A DNA stretch of 21,356 nucleotides from Euprymna scolopes (taxonomy: Eukaryota; Mollusca; Cephalopoda; Sepiida; Sepiolidae). The DNA lies in NCBI GenBank assembly GCA_024364805.1, contig CM044487.1:80468705-80490060 (forward strand), in the 5' to 3' direction. This document shows positions 1-9,366 of the stretch, piece by piece. The position numbers were made by a program, and so were the translations under genes. Under the pieces are notes generated by a model. The model was not told the origin of the DNA. It saw nothing but the letters and a program-made list of their open reading frames with translations, and made no database searches. How positions within the stretch are numbered: the stretch's first letter is position 1; the number at the start of each line of letters is the position of its first letter.

Positions 1-103
1 TGTTATTGTTATTGTTGTTGTTATTGTTATTGTTATTGTTTTTTTATTATTATTATTGCTATTGTTATTGTTGTTGTTGTTATTGTTATTGTTATTGTTG
101 TTG

Positions 104-178
<75 letters not shown>
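1..178. repeat. TTG/TTA trinucleotide microsatellite
   Basis: The stretch is built almost entirely of TTG and TTA triplets, mixed in the first ~110 bases and pure TTA after that. It is cut by the window edge. It reads as a simple repeat that has lengthened by slippage. Confidence 0.97.
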
Positions 179-179
<1 letters not shown>

Positions 180-228
180 ACAAGCTAGCGAACCGAAAAG
201 TGGAAGCACAAACCAGGGTTATACTGAC

Positions 229-534
229 ATGATCCAGATATTACTGCAAATCCCGAGAATATCACAATTTGCTACAAACGCAAAGTTAATGATAAACGGA
301 CATTGTGATTACACAGAGCAATTTGCAACTCTTATTGAAGGTTTTAGAAAGACTAATAATCTAATGAGACGTGTTGTTGCACAAATTCCGGAGAAAACCA
401 TTGACGAAAGAGACATTGAAAATAAAACAAAAATGCATTGCCGGAACGTTATAGCGACAGGAGAATGTGAAACTAGTAATAACGATAATCGTACGAACAC
501 TAGGAACAGTTCCGAAAACACTGGAAAAAGATAA
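229..534 (+). CDS. Unrecognised open frame, 101 codons from the first ATG
   Basis: The frame is open from the end of the microsatellite (about base 178) to a TAA at 532-534; the first ATG is at 229. The product would be hydrophilic and rich in Asn, Thr, Lys and Arg, with an acidic/basic middle (EKTIDERDIENKTK) and a polar, Asn/Thr-rich tail. There is no signal peptide, membrane segment or domain I recognise. Composition is more protein-like than the neighbouring AT-rich frames, so it could be an exon piece or a relic of a mobile-element gene. It could equally be chance, and no donor or acceptor clearly bounds it. Confidence 0.2.
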   Translation: MIQILLQIPRISQFATNAKLMINGHCDYTEQFATLIEGFRKTNNLMRRVVAQIPEKTIDERDIENKTKMHCRNVIATGECETSNNDNRTNTRNSSENTGKR

Positions 535-539
535 GATTT

Positions 540-1300
540 TTTTTTTTACTCATATTCAATTAAAACAAGGCATATTTCTACTAAGCCATGAGAAGATAGT
601 ATCAGTTGGAGAGAATGTCTTTAGGGACACTTAAGTAGGGTGTTGAGCAAGGAGTGTTTGTTCACATTACATTGAAATATCTGCATCTAAGTACAATGGG
701 AGAAGCAGGAAATAGAAAGGGGATTCTAGTAGTTTGAGGAAAGAAAATATATGAGTAAACTGCTTCCGGTATCAAGTGATATCTACAGTGAAGAGGAGAC
801 TCTGGAGTCTGTCATGTTAGTCAAGGGTATTTACATCGAGGGAGCACCAGGGCTACCTGTTCGCCGGAGCAAGGGCCATGGCATAACGGATAAAGTACTA
901 GGTGCATTCAGTTCAAAGTAGCATTTTTCTGGTACTCGAAAGTTCAACAATGTTCACTAGAGATGATGCTAAGAATACAATAGCGAATTACTTAAGACTT
1001 CTCCCTGGTCATGACTGGCCGAATGAGAGCACGCTGCTTGGTGTGTTAAACAAAAGAGTTAATTCGAAATTCCATACAATTATCGAGATCGATAAAAAGG
1101 TTTTAACAGATTCCCGAGTTTAACAAGATGCACATGAAGAAAATCGGAGTGTATATTAGCCGAAACGTTGTGAGAATAGTAGTCAAGACTAATCTGAATA
1201 ATACAAATAATACCAACAGAGAACTTTATTTTTAATTTTCTGTTGAAAGCGTGGGGGCTAACAATTACCATAGATGTATTTGCATACTATTGCTTCAAGG
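540..1300. other. No recognisable gene
   Basis: Unique-looking sequence of mixed composition. The open frames are under 75 codons and show no motif I recognise. No tandem repeat, TIR or tRNA-like box was found. Confidence 0.5.
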
Positions 1301-1390
1301 TTCTTTATGATATTCAGTTAGCATGTTGAAGGAATGTGGTATATATCTCTATAGTTTGAGTACTTGAGTTCAAATCGAAGTTAATCAAAG
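1300..1390 (+). mobile_element. tRNA-derived SINE head (A and B boxes)
   Basis: An A-box-like TTAGCATGTTGA (1318-1329) is followed 37 bases later by a B-box-like GAGTTCAAATC (1366-1376). The wording TTCAGTTAGCATGTTGAA followed by GAGTTCAAAT resembles the head of common cephalopod tRNA-type SINEs as I remember them. The usual body after the B box cannot be followed here, so this is a truncated or diverged copy. It would have been transcribed by RNA polymerase III. Confidence 0.4.
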
Positions 1391-2520
1391 GCACGACATT
1401 ACAATGTTTCATACACTAAAGATTTCTATATACTGCGTTTATTATTTATTATGTATTTAGTATTATCGGATGATTTGGTTATTTGTATTGGTTTTCTCCA
1501 CATCTTTCTGTAAAATAGCACATGCGAAGTGACGTCACCGCTGGGAAAAATGTGAATATAAAAAGTGAAAGAGAACGATTACGAGAGGCGAGATAACGTT
1601 CGAGATCTCAAGAGAGACCTGGATAACGTTTGCGATCATGTGCGAGACGTGAAGTATGCCCGAGAATATGATCACGTGAGGGGCATTACAGTGGTAAAGA
1701 GTAAATGAGGAAATAAATGGTCTTGTTACAAAGGACAAGCGAGTTGGAGTTATTTCCTATTTCTTTGTCTTGGTCATCCCTTGCGATAGAAACTGGACAC
1801 AACGTGTGTTGGTTACCGGACAATGTTAAACTTCTAGTTAGAATTCTTTCTAGAAATTCATCGGTACTTACAGAATGGATCACGTGATACTTGCCAACAT
1901 CTTAAGTGTAAGTGTTTCTGTGGAACCTGCTGGATTTGAGCTTGACTCTCCCAGGATGCCAATCCGTGTCGTTAACACTTAGCCACTGTCACTCATTTTG
2001 TATTTCGTTTTACTAAATAGTCACCACTTGTCAATACTAGATGCTAATCGAGGATACATGTTAAGGAGATAGAATAATTGCCAGGGCAAAGTTCGAATAT
2101 TTGTGAGAATATCTAGTAAGATAGGAATCTGTTGTTATTGGCTTTGAAGACAACCAAGTTGTAACATGTGGAGAATCGATCTCATGGTAATGTGTTCTAC
2201 AAATGAGAAACCTTCGCCAAGAAACTTTGTTTGCGGAAATTTAGCATGCTGGCACACTGACGAAGAAATGACTGTATTGACTGAGACTGTATTACAAGAA
2301 GGAACCAGAGAGTTGAGCTCAGTCAAGCATCTTCTATGAAAATAATTCTAGAGGAGATAGAGACTAGCAACGTCCCTTTTTGTATAGAACTAAACACATC
2401 ATCCTCCACTATATTTCGAAGTAGATTCTAAATTCTACCAAGGCAACCAATAGTGCTCTGAAGGGCACATGCCGAGATGTGGCAGCACAACTTCATCTTA
2501 GGACATATATAACTGTTTTG
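1391..2520. other. No established gene; short charged open frame and palindromic sites
   Basis: Mostly featureless. Within it, 1562-1708 is an open frame of about 49 codons that reads as a degenerate Arg/Asp-rich repeat with no ATG near its start. A perfect TGACGTCA lies at 1530-1537 and perfect TCACGTGA palindromes at 1672-1679 and 1880-1887. A TATAAAA-like and an AATAAA-like string also occur around 1557-1715, but I do not see a bounded element. Confidence 0.4.
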
Positions 2521-2528
2521 TACATATA

Positions 2529-2900
2529 CTAGCAGGACTACCCGGCGCTGCCCGGGACCGTATAAACAATGAGTAAATTGAATTTGATTTCGAACATATC
2601 TGTTATTCTTAGGATAGAGGATTTTTTAATGTCTACGTATGATTTGTTATTTGGAGTAAGAGTATATTTACCTACCCTAGGTCTGGTATTACACATGTAT
2701 GAAATAATTATACTTTCCCTAGGATAGGTAAATTTACAGCACGTATATGAAGAATTTTGCGTTCGCTACGATAGGTAATGTACAACACATATTTAAAATA
2801 CTTTTACCTATTCTCGGATGGGTAATTTATATACATATATGAAACAATTTAACATACTCTAAACAGGTATCGTACAACATATATGATGGCAACCATAATT
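2529..2900 (-). mobile_element. Helitron-type 3' terminus, minus strand
   Basis: Read on the minus strand, the element ends in CTAG (2529-2532) followed by T, which is the Helitron CTRR|T end. Just inside is a GC-rich hairpin with a 5-bp stem, CCCGG (2541-2545) and CCGGG (2552-2556), around a 6-base loop. Hairpin, short spacer and CTAG are the Helitron 3' signature, and the same module recurs near 6301, 8269 and 9131. The 5' end is not identifiable, so the right limit is a guess. No Rep/helicase coding is present. Confidence 0.6.
2613..2890. repeat. Degenerate ~45-bp tandem repeat, about five units
   Basis: A core of GGTAAT, then TACAACAC/TATATGA-like sequence and CTTTACCTA-like sequence, recurs with starts near 2685, 2727, 2774, 2821 and 2866 (spacings 42, 47, 47 and 45). 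Units are well diverged. The array lies directly behind the Helitron 3' end and may belong to that element. Confidence 0.6.
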
Positions 2901-3230
2901 TTTCAAAAATGAAGTAATTTTTAGAAGATGGATCATTAGGATTTCCAAATTAATACATCTTTCTCTGTTTTCAGCTAATGTAGAGTTGTAATTTTTTGAA
3001 TCAGTATGGACGTATCCCATTGGCTTGGTTCATGATTAGGCAATCTTTGCTTCACCATAAATTTCAACAATACTTTGTTTCTTTCCTTCCTCACTATCGG
3101 CACCATAATTTTAAGGAATTTATGTAATTTTTGGAAGATGTCTCAGCAGGATTTTCAAATTAGGGCATTAATACATTGACACGGTTAGTTATTAGACAAC
3201 TCTTGCTTCATTAGAGTCTGGAGCGCAAGT
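2887..3230. repeat. Two diverged direct copies
   Basis: The block starting GGCAACCATAATTTTTC (2887) returns as GGCACCATAATTTTAAGG (about 3098). Both go on through GTAATTTTT.GAAGATG and a GGATTT.CAAATTA string. A second part, CATTGGCTTGGTT (about 3020), returns as CATTGACACGGTT (about 3174), both leading to a CTTGCTTCA-like string. The offset falls from about 212 to about 155 bases, so the second copy has lost some 55 bases. Confidence 0.6.
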
Positions 3231-3600
3231 GGCTTCATTCTTTGGAATTAGTCCAGCATTTGTTCTAGTAGTCCTAGCAAAATTGTCATCTTTTAACAAA
3301 AGTTTAACAAAACAAGAAACTTCTTCACGTAAAGAGAGATAAAACTTTTTTTAATTACATGTTATAAGATATGAATAATTCCTTGCCTTTCAAAGTACAA
3401 AGACCTCAGTGAATTAAATTATTTATTTTAACATAAATTATAATTCTTCATTTCTTAGGCAATCATTCATCGAATACACGTGTTAGCGATAAGATCTTTT
3501 GCAAACTGACGCTTATAATCCAGTATTCGCTGTTAATCTACATATTTTATCTCTTTAACTTATCACATTGTGTGTAGAATAAGAGAGGGGTCTCCAAGGG

Positions 3601-3688
3601 CAGTTGAAACGATGTTCTATAGACAAAGGCTCTTGTCAATAGATAAGGCAGATTCGTATTTCTCGCACAGAACATCGTCTCCCAACTG
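3601..3688. repeat. Inverted repeat / stem-loop
   Basis: CAGTTGAAACGATGTTCT (3601-3618) pairs with AGAACATCGTCTCCCAACTG (3669-3688): ten perfect inner pairs, a small internal loop, then six more. Inside, GACAA (3622-3626) and TTGTC (3633-3637) form a second small stem. It could be a miniature inverted-repeat element or a structured RNA. I see no target-site duplication. Confidence 0.65.
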
Positions 3689-3837
3689 GTGTAAAATCTT
3701 ACTGTTCTGAAATTATGTTACATTAAATGCATAGTTGCTAATCTTGTTAGAGTCGAATTCATTATTCTATACTAAGGCACATCTTTACATCAGAACATTT
3801 AAAATTAAGATGTTTAAATTCAACGTTATTTCATGCG

Positions 3838-4008
3838 GTTAATCGTAGCCGATTAGATACGGTCTTTGCTAATCGAGCCAGAGATGGCTCGTGTTACCGA
3901 GTTCGAATCTGTCGACTGGTGTTAATCGTGACACCCTGCATTGAAGATTCCCGAAAGGATGAAACACTAGTGTCTGTAGGTATTTAATTATTATAGTAAA
4001 AAAAATAA
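3838..4008 (+). mobile_element. tRNA-derived SINE
   Basis: A-box-like TAGCCGATTAGA (3846-3857) and B-box-like AGTTCGAATCT (3900-3910) sit at tRNA spacing, with a GAGCCA/TGGCTC stem between them. After the head comes a body with a GGTGT/ACACC stem and a CCCGAAAGGATGAAACA string, then an AATTATTATAG tail running into TA and GA repeats. This order (Pol III head, conserved-looking body, simple-repeat tail) is that of a SINE. I cannot name the family with certainty; cephalopod SINEs with a shared central domain are the obvious comparison. Confidence 0.6.
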
Positions 4009-4024
4009 TTATATATATATATAT

Positions 4025-4063
<39 letters not shown>
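4009..4063. repeat. (TA)n(GA)n microsatellite
   Basis: About eight TA units then about eighteen GA units, placed at the tail of the SINE. The Ser/Leu-rich frame on the other strand is an artefact of the GA run. Confidence 0.97.
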
Positions 4064-4067
<4 letters not shown>

Positions 4068-4089
4068 GACAAACAAACTTTTAAATGAA

Positions 4090-5340
4090 AAACTTATATT
4101 CCTCACTTGTCAGAATTCTGTGCATTTTTCAGTATTTATTAAATAATATTCACAAAATATAATGAACATATAAGTTTTACGTAAATTATAGTAAAACTGT
4201 ATTATTTTATTCAAACAAAAAATACCTTCACTGAAGTTATGGTCTTCGGTAGTAAAAAAAATGCATGAATTTATTTTTTCTTGTTTTATGAAAATAAAGC
4301 ATCGTAGATTGTAACAATTAAAAAATTATTTAATTTTTACAAAAAAAGCTCTTAAAGTCCGTATTAATGAATTCGATATAACTCGAAGAAAAATAATCTC
4401 GAACTACCGATAAATTAACTAACTAACTAGTTAAATAAACTACCGATTGAATTAAGCATTGTTTATCTAATATTTCCCATAAAAGATATAATTGCAAAAA
4501 AATATTTCAACTTCCTTTTTAGATTACAGGTTTCGCATAATTTGTATATGTAATATTATAATATTTTCCTTGCTTGCATGAATGGGTCACTTTCGGCGTA
4601 ATATGATTTTTATATAATCTTGAAAAATGGAATTTTTTAGACTTTAAATACAGAAACACAGAGAAAAAAATTAAATTAAAAAATGATAAAAATCATGCAA
4701 ACGTTAACGATGGGAATGTCACGGCTGGGAAAAAAGAAAACCAGTACTCTCTACTTTCCTTCAACTACCTGACGTCATTTTCAGACAGCCTTCTTACTTT
4801 CTGACATTTTAGGCTTCCGTATAATACACGACTTCCGTATTGTTGTGAATCTGCGAAAGCATAATCTATCGCTTTTGGGGATTAATTGAGCTATTTTTTT
4901 GTACAAACAATTTTTTAAAAATTTAATTCATTATCCCAGAACTTTACTAATTATCTTTTGAATAGACCGAGAAAACTAATGTTTATCTTCCAAATTATTT
5001 TACAGTGAATTTATTTAACTTCAAAATATAGCTGAATTTGTTAGCTCGCCGTGAAACAGTTTTCATTATAACTTTTTTTTCACGCGTACAAATATTTTTT
5101 TTTCTTGTGAAAATTAACGTTAGTCTTTACTATTTTAAATACAACAAAAATGTAGTCAGAATCCTACAAAACAATTATAATAATCCCGTTTTCATAATTA
5201 TGTCCCCCTATTTTTCAGCCATTTTAGCCCGTACCTACTATTAACAGAATCAGTTATATACTTGATCAGTAAATTCCGCTTGGTGTCTATGTTATAAATA
5301 AAAGTTTTAAAAAATAAACGTTTCAAAAAAAGAATGACAA
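4090..5340. other. AT-rich stretch without a gene
   Basis: Long A and T runs and no open frame with a credible start or motif. A perfect TGACGTCA is at 4770-4777. The phrase CACGGCTGGGAAAAAAG (about 4720) resembles CACCGCTGGGAAAAATG near 1536, suggesting a shared old repeat. Otherwise nothing is seen. Confidence 0.5.
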
Positions 5341-5349
5341 GTACCATCT

Positions 5350-6275
5350 CTGGCAACACATCAAATGCCGTAAATGGCCAAGTTCTCTCGGATTCTCTCT
5401 CTCCTCTGATCTTGAGCGAGTGGTACAATGGAGGAAGAGATGGTTGGTTACGTTTAATGCATCTAAACCAAGCTTCTTTCTTTACATCATCAACGCTCTG
5501 ATCCCTATCTGGCATCAATTGAAATGGATGGCGCTCGTATTCGGGAGGCTCCATGTTTTAACAAGCTTTTTGGCTTGACATTTACTCCTGATCTGAAATG
5601 AAATACGTACATCAAATCTGTTGCCAAAGTGGCTGGAAAAATGGTGGGATCCTTCTACTGCCTCAGTAAATATCTCACTGCTGATGCAATTCTCTACCTA
5701 TATAAAATCCAAGTACGCCCAAGGATGGAGTATTGTTGCCACATCTGAGCAGGAGCTGCTAGAAGCAACTTATCCTGCCTTGACAGAGTTCAAAATAGAC
5801 TTCGTAGCTTAGTGGGTGATGCTTTGTTCTCTTCCCTGCAACCTCTTTCCCACAGAAGAGACGTCGCGAGCCTGTCTTTGTTTTATCATTATTTCCACGG
5901 GACGTGCTCGTCTGAGCTCCAATCTATGATCTCCTTCCCCGCCAATCTTCCACGAAGAACACCCATCTAGCTGAAAGCACTGTCAATAATTTCCCCACTC
6001 TTTATCCGTGCCTAAATGAAAACGTAGATTCCATGAACAATGTTTCTTTCTTAGAACTGCAATCTCTTTCATTTGCCTGCTTCCCAACTGACTACAATTT
6101 GGTTGTCTTCAAATCCAACATAAACAAATTCTTGATGAACCGCCCCCTTAAGTAATCCAATTTACCAAATTCCATTACTAACAATTACTACAATATTATC
6201 CCATTGACTACTGTACACTCTATAACCTTTATCCTTCGAGTGGTGACTACTATGTAAAAACAAAGTACAGTGGAA
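5350..6275 (+). mobile_element. LINE fragment A: C-terminal part of a CR1/Jockey-type ORF2
   Basis: In one frame the DNA reads as the end of a non-LTR reverse transcriptase and its thumb: GLTFTPDLK, NTYIKSVAK, VGSFYCLSKYLTADAILYLY, VRPRMEYCCHI, LSCLDRVQNRLRSLVGD, LQPLSHRRDVASLSLFYHYF, CSSEL. These match the LINE motifs Lxx.YK.QVRP.MEY, LD.VQ.R and RR.VA.L..Y. Both tryptophan codons of the family (5599-5601, 5746-5748) have become TGA, and the frame breaks after about 5950. The palm domain and everything upstream are missing, as in a 5'-truncated insertion. Fragment B is a clear relative. Confidence 0.85.
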
Positions 6276-6300
6276 AGTATAGTCACGGTTTTATGGTCTA

Positions 6301-6424
6301 TTAGTTGTCTCTACCCGATGTTGTCCGGGATTCTTTTAACTTTTTCTTTTACTTTCACTTTGCTTGTTAAGAATTTGCTGTTTTTTAAACATTTCTTAAA
6401 AATATGATCTTGTAAGTTAAATGT
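6301..6424 (-). mobile_element. Second Helitron-type 3' terminus, minus strand (decayed)
   Basis: On the minus strand the sequence ends CTAA followed by T (6301-6304 on plus), a valid CTRR end. Just inside is CCCG (6314-6317) facing CGGG (6326-6329), in the frame ACCCGATGTTGTCCGGGAT. This aligns base for base with the hairpins at 2541 and 9142. It sits immediately after LINE fragment A. The 5' end is not identifiable; the limit given is only the start of the ATT run. Confidence 0.5.
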
Positions 6425-6425
6425 A

Positions 6426-6482
<57 letters not shown>
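6425..6482. repeat. (ATT)n microsatellite
   Basis: About nineteen near-perfect ATT units. It may be the tail of a retroelement or simple slippage. Confidence 0.97.
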
Positions 6483-6486
<4 letters not shown>

Positions 6487-7515
6487 TAATTTTGTTTTAA
6501 TTCATGTTTATAAAATTAATGTTTATACACTGACAGAACTACCAATGCCTTAATATATGAGGATTTAATAAGAGGTTTAAAGATCGATATCCTTTTCATA
6601 GACAATTAAAATGTTTCTAAATTCCTTTCAAATGTGGAATTGTCACAAAATAATCATTTCTTTATTTTAAAACTATTAACAAACAATTAACATGGCTGAC
6701 TTGTTTACGAAGATCTCAAAAGGTATTATGCTTCAGTTAATTTCGTCAGAAAAGAAACAAACTTATCAAATGATATTTTTATTATTCTTACTGCTTAATG
6801 TCTGAGCATTTTTATTTCAATAAATAATTAGTATTTTTTTAATATTCACGTATCCGCGATGTGAAACGAGACACACACATACACAGAAGCACGAAAAGTG
6901 GACACACGGTGTTATTAATATAGAGATGCTCTTCTTTCTTTCAAGGCGATGAAATTTCGCAAAACAATCTGCCTTAGTGGCTGCAGGGTGAGAACAGAAA
7001 AGAACCCAGGTGGACGCGAACACACGGTCGACACCTTTGCCTGCGTGAAGTCCTATCTGTGAAAAATGATGCCTCTGCCAAAGACGCGAATGTCGGGAAA
7101 TTGTCGAACAAGCTGCACAATCGTCGAGGTGTGAGTTTCTCTCGCAGAAGAGAAATGGGGAAAAGCCAGTACTGATGACAACATTCATGTTTACACCTCC
7201 CAAATAACAATGGACATTGGTGTTTTTTCTTTTTTTGTTTTCTATATGTGTTCTTGGTGAACGGTTAAAGGTGTACAGAGCCTCAATAAAAACAAAATCA
7301 TAAGGAAAGATTAAAAAGATAAACACGGTTTGAACAAGTGAATAAGTATAATAAAAACAAACTTACCTGAACTGAATAAATGCGACGTTCAAAGACATGT
7401 GTCTTTGACCTTTATCCATTCCTTTATTTATTTAGTTAGTTAGTTATTTAGTTAGTATAGCTATTTAGTATGCTCTTAATTTAAGTTTTTATTTCTGCAT
7501 TAACATATACATTTA
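6483..7515. other. No established gene; a more GC-rich block at about 6840-7200
   Basis: The block 6840-7200 is richer in G, C and CpG than its flanks and contains donor-like strings (GGGTGAGA near 6986, GTGTGAGTTT near 7129). A 169-codon frame runs through it on the minus strand but has no recognisable domain and ends in low complexity. A noncoding exon or promoter is possible but unproven. A 9-bp-arm palindrome TCAAAGACA-TG-TGTCTTTGA lies at 7389-7408. Confidence 0.35.
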
Positions 7516-7518
7516 TAA

Positions 7519-7542
7519 TTTATATATATAAAAGCGAAAATT

Positions 7543-7579
<37 letters not shown>

Positions 7580-8272
7580 TTTGTGTATGTCTGCAAAAGG
7601 CTTTTTTCGTCGGCCTTCTCGTTCGGCTCGCTCCTTCTTAAAACTTTTTATATCACATCTAAATCATAATAACTACGAGGTAACAACGGGGGTCGCTTGT
7701 CTGTTTAATTTGCCCGACTTTGAAAAGCTAAATGTTCCACATTTTTGGATCGGCGCGTGTTGCTTTCGTTTTCCCGTATAAAAAAAGCAAAACTCGATTG
7801 CCCACGGTCGGTGGTCTCCAGAAAGGGATGTAAACGTTTGGTCCATGTCAGCTTGTCATATCAGACAGTTGCTTTCATTTCTAGACACTCTCCTAATAAA
7901 CGGGGGAGCTGCTTTACCTTCCCCAAAGTTCGGTAAAAGCTGTCCCGCACAAAATCTTAACTGCTGAACAGCCATTGCCTACGTCATGTTTCAAGGTCAA
8001 ACATCACGCGACTTAACGTCCTCGCACCTGTCAATTTCATATCACTTTATAAACCTTAACTTAACACGCTTATCAATTCCTCTCTCCTCGTGGCCCAGAT
8101 GGTTAGGTGTCTGGCTTTTTTTCCATTTCGTTTCCACCTTCGCGTTCAAGCCAACCTTCCTACTAAAACTTTTTTTCTTTTACACCTCCAAACATCCGGC
8201 CATGTTTTGATTTACCCCCTCCCCCAACAACACACCTTCAAACACCCGGGAAACGCCGGTACCCCCCGCTAG
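7519..8272 (+). mobile_element. Non-autonomous Helitron, plus strand
   Basis: The left side has the usual form of mollusc Helitron starts: TATATATATAAAAGCGAAAATT then a TG run (7549-7576) and TGTATGTCTGCAAAAGG. The right side ends CTAG (8269-8272) followed by T, with CCGG (8246-8249) and CCGG (8256-8259) forming the hairpin remnant just inside. About 750 bp lie between, with no Rep or helicase coding, so it would depend on an autonomous relative. A tRNA-like Pol III segment lies at 8091-8152. The right third is the inverted counterpart of 9131-9450. The canonical 5' TC is not evident, so the exact start is uncertain. Confidence 0.65.
8091..8152 (+). promoter_or_regulatory. tRNA-like A and B boxes inside the Helitron
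   Basis: TGGCCCAGATGG (8091-8102) matches the A box and GCGTTCAAGCC (8142-8152) the B box of Pol III tRNA promoters, 39 bases apart. Between them, GGTGTCTGGCTTT recalls the D and anticodon arms of a tRNA. It is a tRNA relic, not a tRNA gene: no full cloverleaf can be drawn. A counterpart lies at 9367-9445 on the other strand. Confidence 0.6.
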
Positions 8273-8582
8273 TACTATATAAATATAGATATCAAATTCT
8301 GGTAACTATTCCATACTTTTGTTCCACAAGATTTCGTTTCAATCCACTTTATTAACATTATTTTTCAATTGATCTGATTTAAGTTTTAAATATGTCAACA
8401 TTGCTGTAGCTTTTAATCTTCTCAGACAATTAAAAAAAATATTATTCAATATCAAAATAAATAATTAGTTACTAGATTTAGTTTCGGATTTTTTTGTTTT
8501 GTTATAATCTTTCAGATTAAAAAGAATTATTATACACGCATATTATAGTAAGGAATGTAATTATTTAATGTCTCAATTAAAT

Positions 8583-9035
8583 GCGTCGCTTATGTAAAAA
8601 TGCAATGAATTATTTTGAAAACATAAACTTATAGCTTATTTCGAAATGCAATCAATTATTTCGAAAACGTAAATTGAATACTTAGCTTATTTCAGAATGC
8701 CATTAATTATTTTGAAAATGTAAATTGAATACTTAGCTTATTTCAGAATGCCATTAATTATTTTGAAAATCTAAATTGAATACTTAGCTTATTTCAGAAT
8801 GCCATTAATTATTTTGAAAATCCTAATTTAATACTATACTTATTTAAGAAATGCCATTATTTTGAACATCTTAATTAAATACTCAGATTATTTTGACAAT
8901 GTAAAGTGATATCCAGCTTATTTCGAAATGTCATTAATCATTTTGAAAATCTTAATTAAATACAAAGCATATTTTATTATTTTAAAAATCTATAACTTAT
9001 TTATAAATCTGTAACTGATGTTTTTGAAAATCCCC
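8583..9035. repeat. 51-bp AT-rich tandem array, about nine units
   Basis: The unit reads AGCTTATTTCAGAATGCCAT then TAATTATTTTGAAAAT and TAAATTGAATACTT. Three consecutive units (starting near 8684, 8735 and 8786) are almost identical at exactly 51 bp; units on both sides are progressively diverged. This is a minisatellite with a recently expanded core. Confidence 0.95.
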
Positions 9036-9130
9036 TTCTTTGAGATTTTCAACTTTGGGGCGGATTTTAGTGATATGGGGATTTCATAGACATATTTTTT
9101 AATGAAAACTGGTTTCAAGCTTATACTAAA

Positions 9131-9315
9131 CTAGCGGGAGCACTCGGCGTTGTCCGGGTGTTTGAAGGTGGTGCAGTAAAGAACCCCTTGGGAGGGGATC
9201 AAAGCAACAGTAGCGGAGGTGCGCGGCGTTGCCCGGGTGTGTGTAAATGGTGTAGTAAGGAACCCCGGGGGATGTGAAAAAAGTGATAGCAGCGGGGGTG
9301 GGGGTCAAAACAACA
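9131..9315 (-). repeat. Three tandem copies of the Helitron 3' end, 79-bp period
   Basis: AGCGGGAGCACTCGGCGTTG (from 9133), AGCGGAGGTGCGCGGCGTTG (from 9212) and AGCGGGGGTGGGGG (from 9291) start at exact 79-base steps. The first two include the hairpin and the following GTAA.GAACCCC string. The third has lost the hairpin but keeps GTCAAAACAACAGTAG, matching GATCAAAGCAACAGTAG of the first. Confidence 0.8.
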
Positions 9316-9366
9316 GTAGGCATTTGTGTGAAGAGAGTTGTTAAAAAAAGTTGTTGTAGGCAGGCA

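Noticed and set aside
1500-1800. Possible solo LTR (TATAAAA-like and AATAAA-like strings in order)
   Set aside because: No second copy in the window, no convincing TG...CA ends, target duplication or primer-binding site, so I do not call a retroelement.
3869-4072. Minus-strand Ser/Leu repeat peptide
   Set aside because: Translation of the GA microsatellite at the SINE tail.
5621-5812. Open frame inside LINE fragment A
   Set aside because: It is in a different frame from the reverse-transcriptase similarity, so it is a shadow.
6660-6825. ATGGCTGAC start near 6692 as another gene 5' end
   Set aside because: Only about 40 codons, quickly Leu/Phe-rich, with no convincing donor; less support than the candidate at 17412.
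6817-7326. Longest minus-strand open frame (169 codons)
   Set aside because: No recognisable domain, ends in low complexity (CFCVCVCLV and an Ile-rich tail), and crosses a simple AC-rich patch. More likely chance in a block low in stop codons.
7542-7781. Open frames starting in the TG run at 7549-7576
   Set aside because: Cys/Val runs encoded by the dinucleotide repeat and Helitron body; shadows, not genes.
8091-8152. A genuine tRNA gene
   Set aside because: Only the A and B boxes are tRNA-like; the acceptor and anticodon stems do not form and a pyrimidine-rich insert separates the boxes. The same holds for 9367-9445, 3846-3910 and 18743-18797.
8583-9035. CRISPR-like spaced repeats
   Set aside because: Units are contiguous tandem repeats without unique spacers, in eukaryotic DNA.
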